Assembly: GCA_948467495.1 (NCBI GenBank)
Contig: CAOKEO010000006.1
Location: 1 to 58,179, forward strand
DNA: 58,179 bases
Reading direction: 5' to 3'
Source of the DNA: an uncultured Clostridium sp.
Lineage (GTDB): Bacteria > Bacillota > Clostridia > TANB77 > CAG-508
The notes beneath the pieces are model-generated. The model did no database searches. It was not told where the DNA came from and saw only the letters and a list, made by a program, of their open reading frames with translations. Position numbers and translations under genes: made by a program. This document shows, piece after piece, positions 27,050 through 38,000 of the stretch (its first letter is position 1; each line of letters opens with the position of its first letter).

Positions 27050-27764
27050 ATGGAATTTAATAAAGAGGTTATGCCAAAACACATTGCTATTATTATGGAT
27101 GGTAATAGAAGGTGGGCAAAAGTGAAAGGAAAGCCAGTCAGTTATGGACATAAAGAAGGTGCCAAGACATTAGAGAAAATAGTAAGATATGCCAATAAAA
27201 TTGGATTAGAATATATCACGGTTTATGCCTTTTCGACCGAAAACTGGAAAAGAGCAGAAGAGGAAGTAAAAGCATTGATGATGTTACTACAAAATTATTT
27301 GGATGATTATGCCAAAAGAGCTGATACAGAAAATATTAAAGTAAAAATATTAGGAGATATTTCAGCTTTATCGAGTGGTATGCAGAAAAGTATTCAAAAT
27401 TGTATGGAAAGGACGAAAGACAACACAGGTGTTACCTTTAATATTGCTTTAAATTATGGAGGAAGAGACGAATTAATAAAAGCGATTAAACAAATAGCAA
27501 ATCAGGTCAAAAACAATGAAATACAGATAGATGATATTACAGAACAAATGATATCAGATTGTTTATATACAAGAGGAGAACCAGAGCCAGATTTATTAAT
27601 AAGAACCAGTGGAGAGCAAAGACTAAGTAACTTTCTACCATGGCAATTAGTCTATACAGAATTTTTATTTATCGATAAAAATTGGCCAGAATTTGAAGAA
27701 TCTGATTTAGACGATGCTATCCTAGAATATCAAAAAAGAACAAGAAAATTTCGGAGCAAATTAG
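27050..27764 (+). CDS. uppS: Undecaprenyl diphosphate synthase, ending through a CGGA four-base codon
   Basis: cis-Prenyltransferase making the C55 carrier for wall synthesis. Motifs: HIAIIMDGNRRWA with the catalytic Asp, YAFSTENWKR, LNYGGRDEL, and RTSGEQRLSNFLPWQ. Characterised homologues end in Arg-x-Arg-Arg-Phe-Gly-Gly. Here the triplet frame gives RTRKF, then CGG (27752), then an unrelated 10-residue tail overlapping cdsA (stop at 27787). Reading CGGA as Gly gives RTRKFGAN and a stop at 27762-27764: the conserved ending, 237 residues, with no overlap and a free ribosome site for cdsA. I annotate that end; the triplet-frame alternative is 245 residues. Confidence 0.8.
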
Positions 27765-27777
27765 AAAGGAAGAAAAT

Positions 27778-28581
27778 ATGGATATAAAAAGACTCACCTC
27801 AGGATTATTGGGATTTCCACTAGTATTAATAATTTTTCTACTAGGGAATAAAATAGTAGTAGATGTTGCATTAACTATTATAGCATTACTTAGTATAGAT
27901 GAATATTTTAATGCCATAAAAAGAGTAGCAAAACCAGTGAGATGGCTAGGATACGTAACTTGTTTTAGTATAGCATTCATTCATATCATACCAGGAGAAT
28001 ATTTGAATATGGTAGTAACACTTTCTGTGCCAACGATTTTAATTATTTTATTTGTGCAAGTTATTATAACAGATATGAAAACTACTTTCAAAGATATCGC
28101 ATACACTTTTATAGGGATTTTCTATGTAGTATTTTTCATTATGTTTATAGCCTTTATTAATGGTATGTCAAATGGCAAGATATTAGTATGGTATGCTTTA
28201 TTTGCAGCATGGGGTACTGATATATCAGCCTATGTGATAGGAAGGCATTTTGGAAAACATAAATTTAGTAAAGTTAGTCCTAAAAAATCAGTGGAAGGAT
28301 GCATAGGGGGAGCGATTGGGGCTATCTTACTAATGTTAGCTTATACGTATTTCGCTAATACCTATTGGGGAATGAATTATTCGTATTTGTTTATAATAGG
28401 AATGGGAGTTATATTAAGTTTAGTAGGTCAAATAGGAGATTTTGCAGCTTCCAGTATCAAAAGATTTGTAGATATTAAAGATTATAGCAATTTAATACCA
28501 GGACATGGGGGAATGTTAGATAGAATTGATAGTCTCATATTCTTAGCACCATTTGCTTATGCACTATTTACTTTATTGTGA
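27778..28581 (+). CDS. cdsA: Phosphatidate cytidylyltransferase
   Basis: 267-residue membrane protein with about seven hydrophobic helices. It makes CDP-diacylglycerol from phosphatidate and CTP. The C-terminal signature is clear: SSIKRFVDIKDYSNLIPGHG then GMLDRIDS, and GTDISAYVIGRHFGKHK lies upstream. Ribosome site AGAAAGGAAG. Normally followed by dxr and rseP; dxr is missing here and a repeat element lies in the gap. Confidence 0.94.
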   Translation: MDIKRLTSGLLGFPLVLIIFLLGNKIVVDVALTIIALLSIDEYFNAIKRVAKPVRWLGYVTCFSIAFIHIIPGEYLNMVVTLSVPTILIILFVQVIITDMKTTFKDIAYTFIGIFYVVFFIMFIAFINGMSNGKILVWYALFAAWGTDISAYVIGRHFGKHKFSKVSPKKSVEGCIGGAIGAILLMLAYTYFANTYWGMNYSYLFIIGMGVILSLVGQIGDFAASSIKRFVDIKDYSNLIPGHGGMLDRIDSLIFLAPFAYALFTLL

Positions 28582-28587
28582 GATGGA

Positions 28588-28906
28588 GACACGGGGACGT
28601 AGATAATGTCCCTACTTACTCTGCCATTGGGATGAACCTTTTTGGCAATAATCTGTAATTATCAATTTTTAATGATAAAAAATAAAATTACATTCCTTAC
28701 TGGTCGAGCTAAATCATATAAATAATTCATAATTGATTCACAAATTGAAAAGTTAATCTATTTTATTTGTATGAATAAGCTCTCCCAAACTGTGCGTCAT
28801 GTATTTTATTTTTTATGATTAAAAATTCAAGTTAAAAGGGAGAATTGCCAAAAAGGTCTACTTCCAATAGCAAGGCAGGCAGGGACATTATCTACGTCCC
28901 CGTGTC
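28588..28906. mobile_element. MITE-like element between cdsA and rseP
   Basis: Bounded by a perfect 26-base inverted repeat (28588-28613 and 28881-28906, containing ACGTAGATAATGTCCC). Just inside is a second, imperfect inverted pair (GGGATGAACCTTTTTGGCAAT on the left; the complement of ATTGCCAAAAAGGTCTACTT on the right). The left inner end shares about 20 bases with the element at 8964-9179, so the two belong to one family. The 270-base interior has no gene. The element supplies sequence directly up to the rseP ribosome site. Confidence 0.7.
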
Positions 28907-28922
28907 CCAGAGGAGGAAAGAA

Positions 28923-30173
28923 TTGATAGTTTTTTTTATTTCAGCGATAAAAATTATAATATTATTAGGTGTCTTAATTACGATTCACGAATTGGGACAT
29001 TTTATTGTGGCAAAACTTTGTAAGGTAAAAGTAAATGAGTTTGCCATTGGTTTTGGACCAGCTATATGGAGAAAGCAAGGAAAAGAGACGAAATATACCT
29101 TAAGATTGATACCTCTTGGTGGTTATAATAGTATGGAGGGAGAAGATGAGGCATCTGACGATGATAGATCTTTTTCGAAAGCTAGTATTCCGAAAAGGAT
29201 TGCGATTGTAATTGCAGGAGCGACGGTTAATATTATTTTTGCTATTATGATTTATTTTACCATAACAGCGTCATCTGGGACTTATATTTCGAATCAAATT
29301 GATGAAATACTAGATGGATATGCAGCTCAAACAGTAGGATTACAGGCAGGAGATAAAATTGTAGAGGGTAATGGGCAAGTAATCAAGAGTAAAAAAGACT
29401 TAAATGAGGTAGTGGAAAAGTCACAAGGTAAGGAAATGATAACAAAAATTGAAAGAAATGGAGAAATCATAGAATATAAGATAAAACCAAGTGAAATAAA
29501 GTCTAAAGTAACAGGAATTTATTTAGATGATAAGTGTAAGATTGTGGCTGTTCAAAAAGGTAGCAGTTCAGAGCGTCAAGGAATACAGGCAAATGACATG
29601 TTGCTAAAGGTGAATGGAATTAGTGTGAATGGCGATAGAAACATTGCTTTACAAGAAATCAGTCAAAAGGGTGTTAATACCATGACACTTATGGTGCAAA
29701 GAGGGCAAGAGGAGATAGCAATAGAATTGACCCCAGATTATGAAACTAATTATATACTAGGAATCAATTTGAGACCAGCAGAAGATAATTTTGCCAATCG
29801 ATGTATCAATGGTGGTATGCAAACACAAGAATTTCTTGTGTCAATTGTTGATAATTTAAAGCAATTATTTACGGGAAATGTAGGGGTAGACCAAATGATG
29901 GGTCCAGTTGGCATTTCGGAAGTGGTTGCCAAAACAAATGGGATAAGAGAATTTTTTGAAATGATGGCATTAATTTCTTTATCTTTAGGAGTGACAAACT
30001 TATTGCCAATTCCAGCACTAGATGGAGGAAAGATTTTAATTTTATTGATAGAAGTGATTCGAAGAAAGCCGATGAAACAAGAGACAGAAGTGAATATACA
30101 ATTATTAGGATTTGCTATTTTAATTGCTTTATCACTCTATGTAACGTATCATGATATTTTGAGAATTTTCTAA
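28923..30173 (+). CDS. rseP: RIP metalloprotease RseP (site-2 protease)
   Basis: 416 residues from TTG at 28923, six bases after AGGAGG; an in-frame ATG at 28845 lies inside the repeat element and would add an unrelated 26 residues. Intramembrane zinc protease: HELGHF in the first helix, GFGPAIW, a PDZ domain (residues about 195-270, GSSSERQGIQANDMLLKVNG), and the second zinc-site motif NLLPIPALDGGK. It releases membrane-bound regulators by regulated proteolysis. Four membrane helices, as expected. Confidence 0.93.
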   Translation: MIVFFISAIKIIILLGVLITIHELGHFIVAKLCKVKVNEFAIGFGPAIWRKQGKETKYTLRLIPLGGYNSMEGEDEASDDDRSFSKASIPKRIAIVIAGATVNIIFAIMIYFTITASSGTYISNQIDEILDGYAAQTVGLQAGDKIVEGNGQVIKSKKDLNEVVEKSQGKEMITKIERNGEIIEYKIKPSEIKSKVTGIYLDDKCKIVAVQKGSSSERQGIQANDMLLKVNGISVNGDRNIALQEISQKGVNTMTLMVQRGQEEIAIELTPDYETNYILGINLRPAEDNFANRCINGGMQTQEFLVSIVDNLKQLFTGNVGVDQMMGPVGISEVVAKTNGIREFFEMMALISLSLGVTNLLPIPALDGGKILILLIEVIRRKPMKQETEVNIQLLGFAILIALSLYVTYHDILRIF

Positions 30174-30201
30174 CAAATGCAAAAATACAAAGGAGAAAGA
30201 A

Positions 30202-31474
30202 ATGGACGAGAAAACAAAAGCGATTATGAAAAAAAGAAACATGAAATTATACCCAATCTATGAGATGTTTGGGTTAGATTTCATGTTTTATTATGTCATT
30301 GAATTACTTTTTTTCATGCAAGTAAAAGGATTGACAGCAGCAGATGTTGTATTGCTAGAATCCTTCTATGCCGCATTTTCTATTGTAATGCAATTTGTAG
30401 TCGTGATAATTGCTAATAAGATAGGAAAAAAGAAAAGCATTGTATTACGGCAATACTCTCAATTTATTGGAGTTAATCATCATAATATTTGGAAATTATT
30501 TTGGATTCTTTATTCTAGCAAAAGCAATCAATGCAATAGGATTTGGTTTGAAGAATATTAGTGAAGCAACTTTTTTAAATAGTACTCTTCCAAAAACAAA
30601 AAGAAAAGGAGAAATTTTTACAAAAATAGATGGAAAGGGTTATGCCAAATATTCTTATTTTAAAGCAACCAGTACCTTAATAGCAGGATTTTTATTTGAT
30701 GTAAATCCGTTTATTCCTGTTATTTTATGCATGTCCTGTGTTATCTTTACCATTATCATTGCTATGAATTTTAATGAAATACAAGAAGATGTAGAAGAAC
30801 CAAAAGAACAAAATAGTAGTATTCAAAATGTAAAGCAAGGTTTTGTGTTTATTTTTCAATCCAAAAGGTTAAAAGCGTTACTTCTTATGATAGCCATGAT
30901 ATGGGCTTTGTTATGTGTAGAAGGTACATATAAAACAGCATTATTAAAAGATATTGGTATATCGGCAGGGATGATTGGTATGATAAATGCTTTTATGGAA
31001 ATGGTGAAAGGAATGTATGCGACAAAAGCCAATGAGTTTAATAAAAAGTATTCCAATCACTTATTAACTAGGATAGCTCTTTGTATTACTTTTATTATGG
31101 CCATAAATGGAGCGATTACATTAGTTAGTGTAGATTATAGAATACAAGCTATGGTAATTACCGTTTTAAGTACTATCATTTATATTTCTAAGGGAATTTA
31201 TCAGATTATTAAAAAGAGATATATGGCTAATTTCGTGAAACCAGATACCTTAGTACAAATTTATTCTGCTAATTCAATTGTTGATAATTTGGTCAGAATG
31301 TTGGTTTCTTATGTTGCTTCTGTTACTTTGAATTTTATGAATATTCGATATGCCACTTTGTTTATGGGTGCTGTGTTTACTGGTGTGGTGTGCTTGATTT
31401 CACTGTATATGAAGAGTAGGGTGGGATTGAAGCCAGAGGAGTATGATGAAAGAGATGTGGAGGTTGTTAAGTAA
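30202..31474 (+). CDS. MFS-type transporter, read through a CGGC four-base codon
   Basis: The first frame (from 30202) has two membrane helices and an IGKKK loop typical of MFS helices 2-3, then runs out of membrane character after in-frame CGG at 30448 and stops at 30561. Reading CGGC (30448-30451) as Gly joins it to the second frame (SIVLGNTLNLLELIIIIFGN) and gives a 423-residue, 12-helix protein, the normal MFS length. There is no other lesion over about 1.27 kb. Substrate unknown. Ribosome site AAAGGAGAAAG. Confidence 0.72.
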
Positions 31475-31601
31475 TAGTTTGTTGAACAACTTGAAACTAA
31501 GCCTCTCAAAATTGACATATTATGTTAAATATTTTATGATATAAGAGATATGCAATAAGTAACAATTTTTATCCTATTTTAGGAGAAAGAGAGGTAAAGT
31601 C

Positions 31602-31903
31602 ATGAAAGAAGAAAAAAGACGAAAATAGAAAAAAGTGTTAAAGAAAATGGTAAGACGGAAAGTGATAAACCTTTTGGGGGAGATATTTGACTGGGAATGC
31701 TGGACGATGTTTTTAGTTTATGACAGCATCTTATGAGAATGCTACCAGAGATTAAAGCAACTTTTTTGAGCTTTTCAAGATTTTTTTTCGCTAACTGCTT
31801 AGTTGGATTAATTTTCATGTTTATAATTGGAATTGTGCTAATAGTAAAATACTGCATGGAATTGCGTAAAATTATTATGAAAAGAGAAGGGACTGAAGTT
31901 TAG
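31602..31903 (+). pseudogene. Decayed small membrane protein gene
   Basis: After a good ribosome site and ATG, homologous-looking sequence continues only with one frameshift in an A-run (near 31612) and two in-frame TGA codons (in GDI-TGA-LGMLDD and FSL-TGA-QHLM). The last 60 residues read as KATFLSFSRFFFANCLVG and a hydrophobic helix (LIFMFIIGIVLIVKYC) with a basic end. Three lesions point to ordinary decay, none of them at CGG. TGA as Trp is excluded because many intact genes here end in TGA. Confidence 0.5.
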
Positions 31904-31915
31904 TCCCTCTTTTCC
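31881..31915 (+). terminator. Terminator overlapping the decayed gene's end
   Basis: AGGGACT (31888-31894) pairs with AGTCCCT (31902-31908), extended by AAAGAG/CTTTT, then T-rich. Confidence 0.65.
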
Positions 31916-32013
31916 TATGTACAGAATATATTTTGAGAATAAAAAGTGCAATTGATTTAAGATAAGTTAAAATAATGAGTAACGAATATTTAATAAAAAT
32001 TAATAAAAAACAT

Positions 32014-32042
32014 TTGACAAATAGAAGCATTTAATAGATAAT
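32014..32042 (+). promoter_or_regulatory. Sigma-A promoter of glgP
   Basis: TTGACA, 17 bases, GATAAT, about 60 bases before the start codon. Confidence 0.82.
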
Positions 32043-32105
32043 ATAGTTATCAAAAATATACAGGAGAAAAAACAATAAAAGATACAAAGGAGGAATTGAT
32101 AAAAA

Positions 32106-34673
32106 ATGTACATATTTAACAAAATTACGGTAAATCCACAACTACCAAAAAGAATCGAAAAATTATCAGAAATTGCCAATAATTTATGGTGGTCATGGAA
32201 CACAGAATTTTTAAGATTATTTCAAAAAATAGACAGAGATTTATGGGAGCAATCTGACAAAAACCCAGTCAAATTTTTAAAACATGTATCACAAGAAAAA
32301 CTAGAAAAAGTAGCAAAAGATGTAGCCTTCTTAAAAGAATATGACAAAGTTGCAGAAAACTTTGAAGGTTATATGAACAGCAAAAGTACATGGTTTTCCA
32401 ACAAATATCCAGAAAATAAAAACGATTTAATCGCCTATTTTTCAGCTGAATATGGGCTAGACCAAACCATACCGATCTACTCAGGAGGATTAGGTATTTT
32501 ATCTGGTGACCATTTAAAATCAGCCAGTGATTTAGGAATTCCATTGGTAGCAGTAGGGCTATTATATAAAAATGGATATTTTAATCAAAAAATAAATGGA
32601 TATGGACAGCAAGAAACCGAATATCATAATATTGACTTATGTGATATGCCAATTCATCCTGTAAAAGATGAAAAAGGGGAAGATTTAATCATCTATGTTA
32701 AATTTCCAAAAAGAAGATTGTATCTAAAAGTATGGCAAATTAATGTAGGAAGAGTCAAATTATATTTGTTAGACTCTGACATAGAAAAAAACAACCAAGA
32801 AGATAGAGATGTAACCTTACGTTTATATGGTGGAGACCAAGAAATGAGAATACGTCAGGAAATTGTTTTAGGTATGGCAGGGGTGAATCTATTAACTAAG
32901 TATTTAAACATAAATCCTACCGTATATCATATGAATGAAGGACATTCAGCCTTTTTAAATTTAGAAATCATCAAAAATATTATCAAAGAAAAGCAAGTTT
33001 CTTTTGAGGTGGCAAAAGACATAGCAAGTTCAAAAACAGTATTTACAACGCATACGCCAGTACCAGCTGGAAATGACATTTTCCCATTAGCGTTAGTGGA
33101 AAAATATTTTAAAGATTTCTGGCCAAGATTAGGACTTTCCAGAGAAGAATTCTTAAGATTAGGAATGAAGCCAGGAGTAGACTTAGAAGAAGGCTTTAAC
33201 ATGGGGATTTTGGCATTAAAAATTGCCGGTAAGAAAAATGGAGTTAGTAAGCTACATGGAGCTGTATCGAGAGAACTGTTTGGTGAAATCTGGCCCAATA
33301 TAGCAGCCAATGAATCTCCAATTGAATATGTAACCAATGGTATTCATACTTGTTCATGGTTAGCACCTAAGATGAAAGAATTATACAATAAATATTTAAT
33401 TCCATATTGGCAAGATAATATGTATCAAGACCATGTATGGGAAAAAATCAAAAACATCCCAGATGAAAAACTGTGGGAAGTACATAATGATAGAAAAGCC
33501 AAATTATTAAAATTAGTAAAAGATAGCACATCAGAGAGATTAAGACGTTCGGGATATAGTTACGAAGCAATTAATGAAATTGTTTCCAAGTTAAATCCAG
33601 AGGCTTTGACCATAGGATTTGCAAGAAGATTTGCTACTTATAAAAGGGCGACCTTAATCTTTAAAGATTTAGAAAGAATTACACAAATATTAAATAATGA
33701 AAATCGACCAGTTCAAATTATATTTGCCGGAAAAGCTCATCCAGCCGATAAAGAGGGACAAGACTTAATCAAATACATTCACGAAATATCTATGATGCCT
33801 CAATTTAAAGGAAAAATCTTCATCTTAGAGAATTATAATATTGCTATGTCAAGATATTTAATCAGTGGCGTCGATGTTTGGCTAAACAATCCAAGAAGAC
33901 CAATGGAAGCATCTGGAACGAGTGGACAGAAAGCATCGGTTAATGGTGTTATCAATTTCAGTGTTCTAGATGGTTGGTGGGCAGAAGGTTATACCCAAAC
34001 CAATGGATGGACAATTGGAACAAATAGCGAATATGAATCTTATGAGGCACAAGATATAGCAGATAGCCAAAGTATGTATCGAACTTTAGAAGATAAGATT
34101 ATACCTACTTATTATGAAAAAGACAAAGAAGGATTGTCTTCAAAATGGTTAGAAATTATGAAAAATTCTATTGTCACAACAGGAGGAAAATACAGTACAG
34201 CCAGAATGTTAGTGGATTATACCAATAACCTATATATACCACTTTGTAATTTAACGAAAAAGTATTATTCTGATGTTGACAATGTAGCTGGTTACAACTC
34301 TTGGAAAAAAGACTTATATATGAACTGGAAAGATATCAAAATAACACAAGTTGATAATCTAGACAATATAACAATTGATGCCGGAAACAATATTGAAGTT
34401 GCGTGTGAAGTAGAACTACCTAATATCAATATTGAAAATATTGTAGTCGAAGTATATTATGGAAAAATTTTGGAAAATGGTGTAGTAGAAAATGTTAGTA
34501 TTATACCAATGAAATTACAAGACCAAGATGAAGAAAATAAGAAATACTATTTTACAGCAAAAATTGAATTAACAACAGGAGGAGATTATGGCTATACGTT
34601 TAGAGTTATGCCAAAACATGAAATGTTATTGGAGTCTGCTAATTTAGATTTAGTTAAATGGATAACGAAATGA
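32106..34673 (+). CDS. glgP: Alpha-glucan (glycogen/maltodextrin) phosphorylase
   Basis: 855 residues of the GT35 family, the bacterial/archaeal form with an N-terminal DUF3417-like region (KRIEKLSEIANNLWWSWN). Motifs: AEYGLDQTIPIYSGGLGILSG, HMNEGHSAF, THTPVPAG, and the pyridoxal-phosphate region EASGTSGQKASVNG with GWWAEGY. The C-terminal about 100 residues form a beta-rich extension. It releases glucose-1-phosphate from glycogen. Monocistronic; the stop codon lies inside an inverted repeat that doubles as terminator. Confidence 0.93.
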   Translation: MYIFNKITVNPQLPKRIEKLSEIANNLWWSWNTEFLRLFQKIDRDLWEQSDKNPVKFLKHVSQEKLEKVAKDVAFLKEYDKVAENFEGYMNSKSTWFSNKYPENKNDLIAYFSAEYGLDQTIPIYSGGLGILSGDHLKSASDLGIPLVAVGLLYKNGYFNQKINGYGQQETEYHNIDLCDMPIHPVKDEKGEDLIIYVKFPKRRLYLKVWQINVGRVKLYLLDSDIEKNNQEDRDVTLRLYGGDQEMRIRQEIVLGMAGVNLLTKYLNINPTVYHMNEGHSAFLNLEIIKNIIKEKQVSFEVAKDIASSKTVFTTHTPVPAGNDIFPLALVEKYFKDFWPRLGLSREEFLRLGMKPGVDLEEGFNMGILALKIAGKKNGVSKLHGAVSRELFGEIWPNIAANESPIEYVTNGIHTCSWLAPKMKELYNKYLIPYWQDNMYQDHVWEKIKNIPDEKLWEVHNDRKAKLLKLVKDSTSERLRRSGYSYEAINEIVSKLNPEALTIGFARRFATYKRATLIFKDLERITQILNNENRPVQIIFAGKAHPADKEGQDLIKYIHEISMMPQFKGKIFILENYNIAMSRYLISGVDVWLNNPRRPMEASGTSGQKASVNGVINFSVLDGWWAEGYTQTNGWTIGTNSEYESYEAQDIADSQSMYRTLEDKIIPTYYEKDKEGLSSKWLEIMKNSIVTTGGKYSTARMLVDYTNNLYIPLCNLTKKYYSDVDNVAGYNSWKKDLYMNWKDIKITQVDNLDNITIDAGNNIEVACEVELPNINIENIVVEVYYGKILENGVVENVSIIPMKLQDQDEENKKYYFTAKIELTTGGDYGYTFRVMPKHEMLLESANLDLVKWITK

Positions 34674-34797
34674 GACAAGTGGGACAGGTCTTAACTGTCT
34701 CATTTTTTTACTATTTTTTTGTTATTTTCTGCAAAATTTTTTTGGTGTTTTTCGATTAGAATTTTGAGACAAATGAGACCTGTCCCACTTGTCTCAT
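34670..34797. repeat. Inverted-repeat element with terminator after glgP
   Basis: Perfect 22-base inverted repeats at 34670-34691 and 34776-34797 (ATGAGACAAGTGGGACAGGT on the left) enclose about 84 AT-rich bases. The left arm alone also forms a terminator: TGAGACA (34671-34677) with TGTCTCA (34696-34702) and seven T. The same GAGACA core appears before frr. Confidence 0.8.
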
Positions 34798-34943
34798 TAC
34801 GGAAATAAGGGATAGAAGAAAAGAAACGAAAAAATATTGCAAAATAATTTCAAAAAAGATAACAAATTGTAAAATTACCCATAAAACCTTAAGCAATTAA
34901 GTAGTTTTAAGAAATAAAATAGAAAAAAAAACAGTCCCTATTA

Positions 34944-34972
34944 TTGAAAGAAAAATTAAAAATTGTTACAAT
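34944..34972 (+). promoter_or_regulatory. Sigma-A promoter of the giant surface protein
   Basis: TTGAAA, 17 bases, TACAAT, about 43 bases before the ATG. Confidence 0.8.
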
Positions 34973-35015
34973 AGTGTAAATAATTATTAGAAATAAGACA
35001 TAGGAGAGATTAAAC

Positions 35016-38000
35016 ATGAAAAAATTAATTAGCATGATTGTAACAATTATGGTGTTAGTTTTAACAAGTACAATTTCAAATGCAAGTACGAAAGTAGAAG
35101 CTAGCTTGAGTAGCACATCTCAAAAGCTAAATAAAGGTGATACTATTGTATTTACATTAAAATTAGATACCTTTCAAGAAATAAAGTATGGGATTAATGC
35201 CTATCAAGGAAATTTTGTATATGATAGGGCTATTTTTGAAGAGGTAAAAGAAGCTGATTTTAAAGTTATGAATGGCTGGCAAGGATTGCAATACAATCCC
35301 AATACCAGTGAATTTGTTTTATATAAAAAAGCAGGAACCGCCCTAGAAGAAGATGTATTACAAGTGTCACTTAAAGTAAAAGAAGAAGCAAAAGCTACTA
35401 AAACAGAAGTGAAAATGGAATATATGGTGACATCAGAGGGGAAAAAAGACATTTATGTGGTAAATGGAGAAAAAGCAAAATTAAATATAGATATCCTAGA
35501 AGAACAACAAAAACCAGATGATAAACCAATAGGCAAACCAGATAATAAGCCAGGTGATACACCAACTGACAAGCCAGGTAATAAGCCAGATGACAAACCG
35601 ATTGATACACCACAGGATAAGCCATCTGATTCAAAACCAGGGGATATATTACCTAGCAAACCAACGATAGAAAAACCAAGTAAGCCAAGTAGTGAAATAA
35701 AACTAGACGAACAAAATCAATTATATAAAGGTAAATTGCCAAGAACAGGTAGAAATTTTACAATTTTATTTTTATTGTTAATAGTAGAAGTATTATTAGG
35801 AATAAGAGTTGTATATTTTGGAAAGAAGTGGATGACAAGTGAAAAGACAAAAATGTCTGTTGTGGCAACACTAGCAGTTGTATTATCGATGCAATTCATA
35901 GGAACAGTTTATGGAGCAGTTACCACTTTTTCAAAAAAAGGTGAGCTAAATGGTGATGGAGCCATCAATTATGCAGATGTTAATTTGTTGACATCTCATT
36001 TAATACATTTAAAACCATTGGGAGAAGACAGACCAATCGAAGAAGTAAAGACCTTATTAGAAAATGCAGATATGAATAGTGACGGAAAAATTACAGTGAC
36101 TGACCTTAGCATTTTAATCCAAAAGATTGAAAATAAATTAAACTATGAAGTAACCATAAGAGACTTACTAGTTAGCAACTATTATCCAGCTAAAAGCGAA
36201 GAAATTATAATAAGTTTTGATGCTGACGTAAATTATGATGCAACGATTCAAGCGATTACGATAAATGGAAAAGAATATGAAATAAAAAGAAATGAAGCCA
36301 ATAACAACTTATATGAAATCAAAATAAAAGTAGGAAATACGAGTGGTGTAACAGAATACAAACTAGAAAAGGCAAAATTGGACAATGGCAAAGAGATAAA
36401 AATAAAAGAGGCGATTAAAGTTGATATCTTAAAACAACAACCTCAAATCCAAAATTGGATAGTAGAAGAAGATATTGAAAAAACAGAATTAAATGTATCT
36501 TTTGATATGGTAGACCCAGACCACGCTTTCCTTTCTGGAAATTATAATATTGTTGAAAAACGAGATGAAAGTGAAAACCAAGCAGAAGAAGTAGATGCTA
36601 TTCAAACAAGAGAAATAATAGCTGGAAATAACAAAATCAATGTAAAAGTAGAAGAAGGAAAAGAATATCAAATTTTACTAAGTATGCAATATAACTTAGA
36701 TACTGATACTTTAGAAGTAGAAGGCGATAATCAAGGAAGTGTTACACATCAAGAGGATTTAAGTTTTATTGTTAATTATGATTTCAAAGTTTCAAATTTT
36801 GAAACCTATCGTTATCAAGGAGAAACAGCAGAAAAAACAGAAGAATTTAAAATAGGAGAAGTGATTGCCTTAAAATTTAGTAGTACAAATGCTACGACTT
36901 GTACGCCAAAAGAAGCTATCATAAATGGAAAAACCTATCAACTTACCAAAGAAAATGATACTTATAAAGCATTAGTAGATGGTTTATCTAGTACAGGGAA
37001 CCATAAGATAAAACTAGAGAAAGTTATTTTAACCAATGGAAAAATGTTTGAGGTAAATCAAGAGATACCAGTAAAGGTTATAAAAAATGCACCAATGGTT
37101 AGCCGATTTAGAGCCAACCAAAGTCCAGAAACAAAGCAAATGGATATACAATTATATATAAAAGATAGGGATCATACAATTACAGATTTTACTGTAAAAT
37201 TATATGATGATTACGACAATGAAATAGCAACAAAAAATCTAACAGATCAGTTAGTAGAGGATAACTTAACAGATGATTCAACGGAAGAAGAAATTAGAAA
37301 TACTTATTATATCAATAGCCAGTTAGATACGAGTAAAGCAACTATGGCAAGTAGTTATAGAATAAAAGTATTTGCTAATTATGAGTTATTAGAAAATGAT
37401 AATCAATATGCTCATACAGAAGAACTGTTATTAGAAGAAAAAATAGAAGCAACACCAGTAGTTAATATAAAAAAAGTGAATGTTTCTAAGAAATATCCAG
37501 AAAAAAATGAAAATATAACATTAACCTATGAAATGGAAACCAACAAAAAAGACTTAGAAATTACTCATATCATGGTAAATAACTTAAAATGTATAGCAAC
37601 CAAACATATTGATAATGACGAAAATGTGACTTATTCTGTTACATTTAGTGCAGGAGAAACAGCAGGAATATTAAACTTAGATACAACAGAATTCTTTTTT
37701 GAAGGAAATGTAACAGCAAATGTAAGCAATTGTGTCCAAGTAGATGTTCTAAAAGACAAACCAACGAGTGAAACATTTAAGCAAGTAGATGATATTCAGA
37801 ATCATAAGGTTATCCTAACAGCTAATATCGTAGACCCAGATCAAGCTTTTATAAAAGGAAAAGCAGATTTAATTAGAAATAGTGACAATCAAATTATTGC
37901 AACCAAAGAATTTGATGCTGAGCATGTTACGTTTGCCATTGAGAATGTAGAAATAGATACAGAATATACTTTAGTTGCTAAGATGACCTATGATAGAGAT

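Noticed and set aside
31602..31903. In-frame TGA codons that could mean Trp (alternative genetic code)
   Set aside because: Many intact genes here end in TGA (for example the PilM-PilN fusion, glgP, cdsA), and this locus also has a frameshift; it is decay.
35500..35720. Minus-strand frames in the Pro/Asp/Lys repeat region
   Set aside because: They mirror the low-complexity linker of the surface protein and lack start signals.
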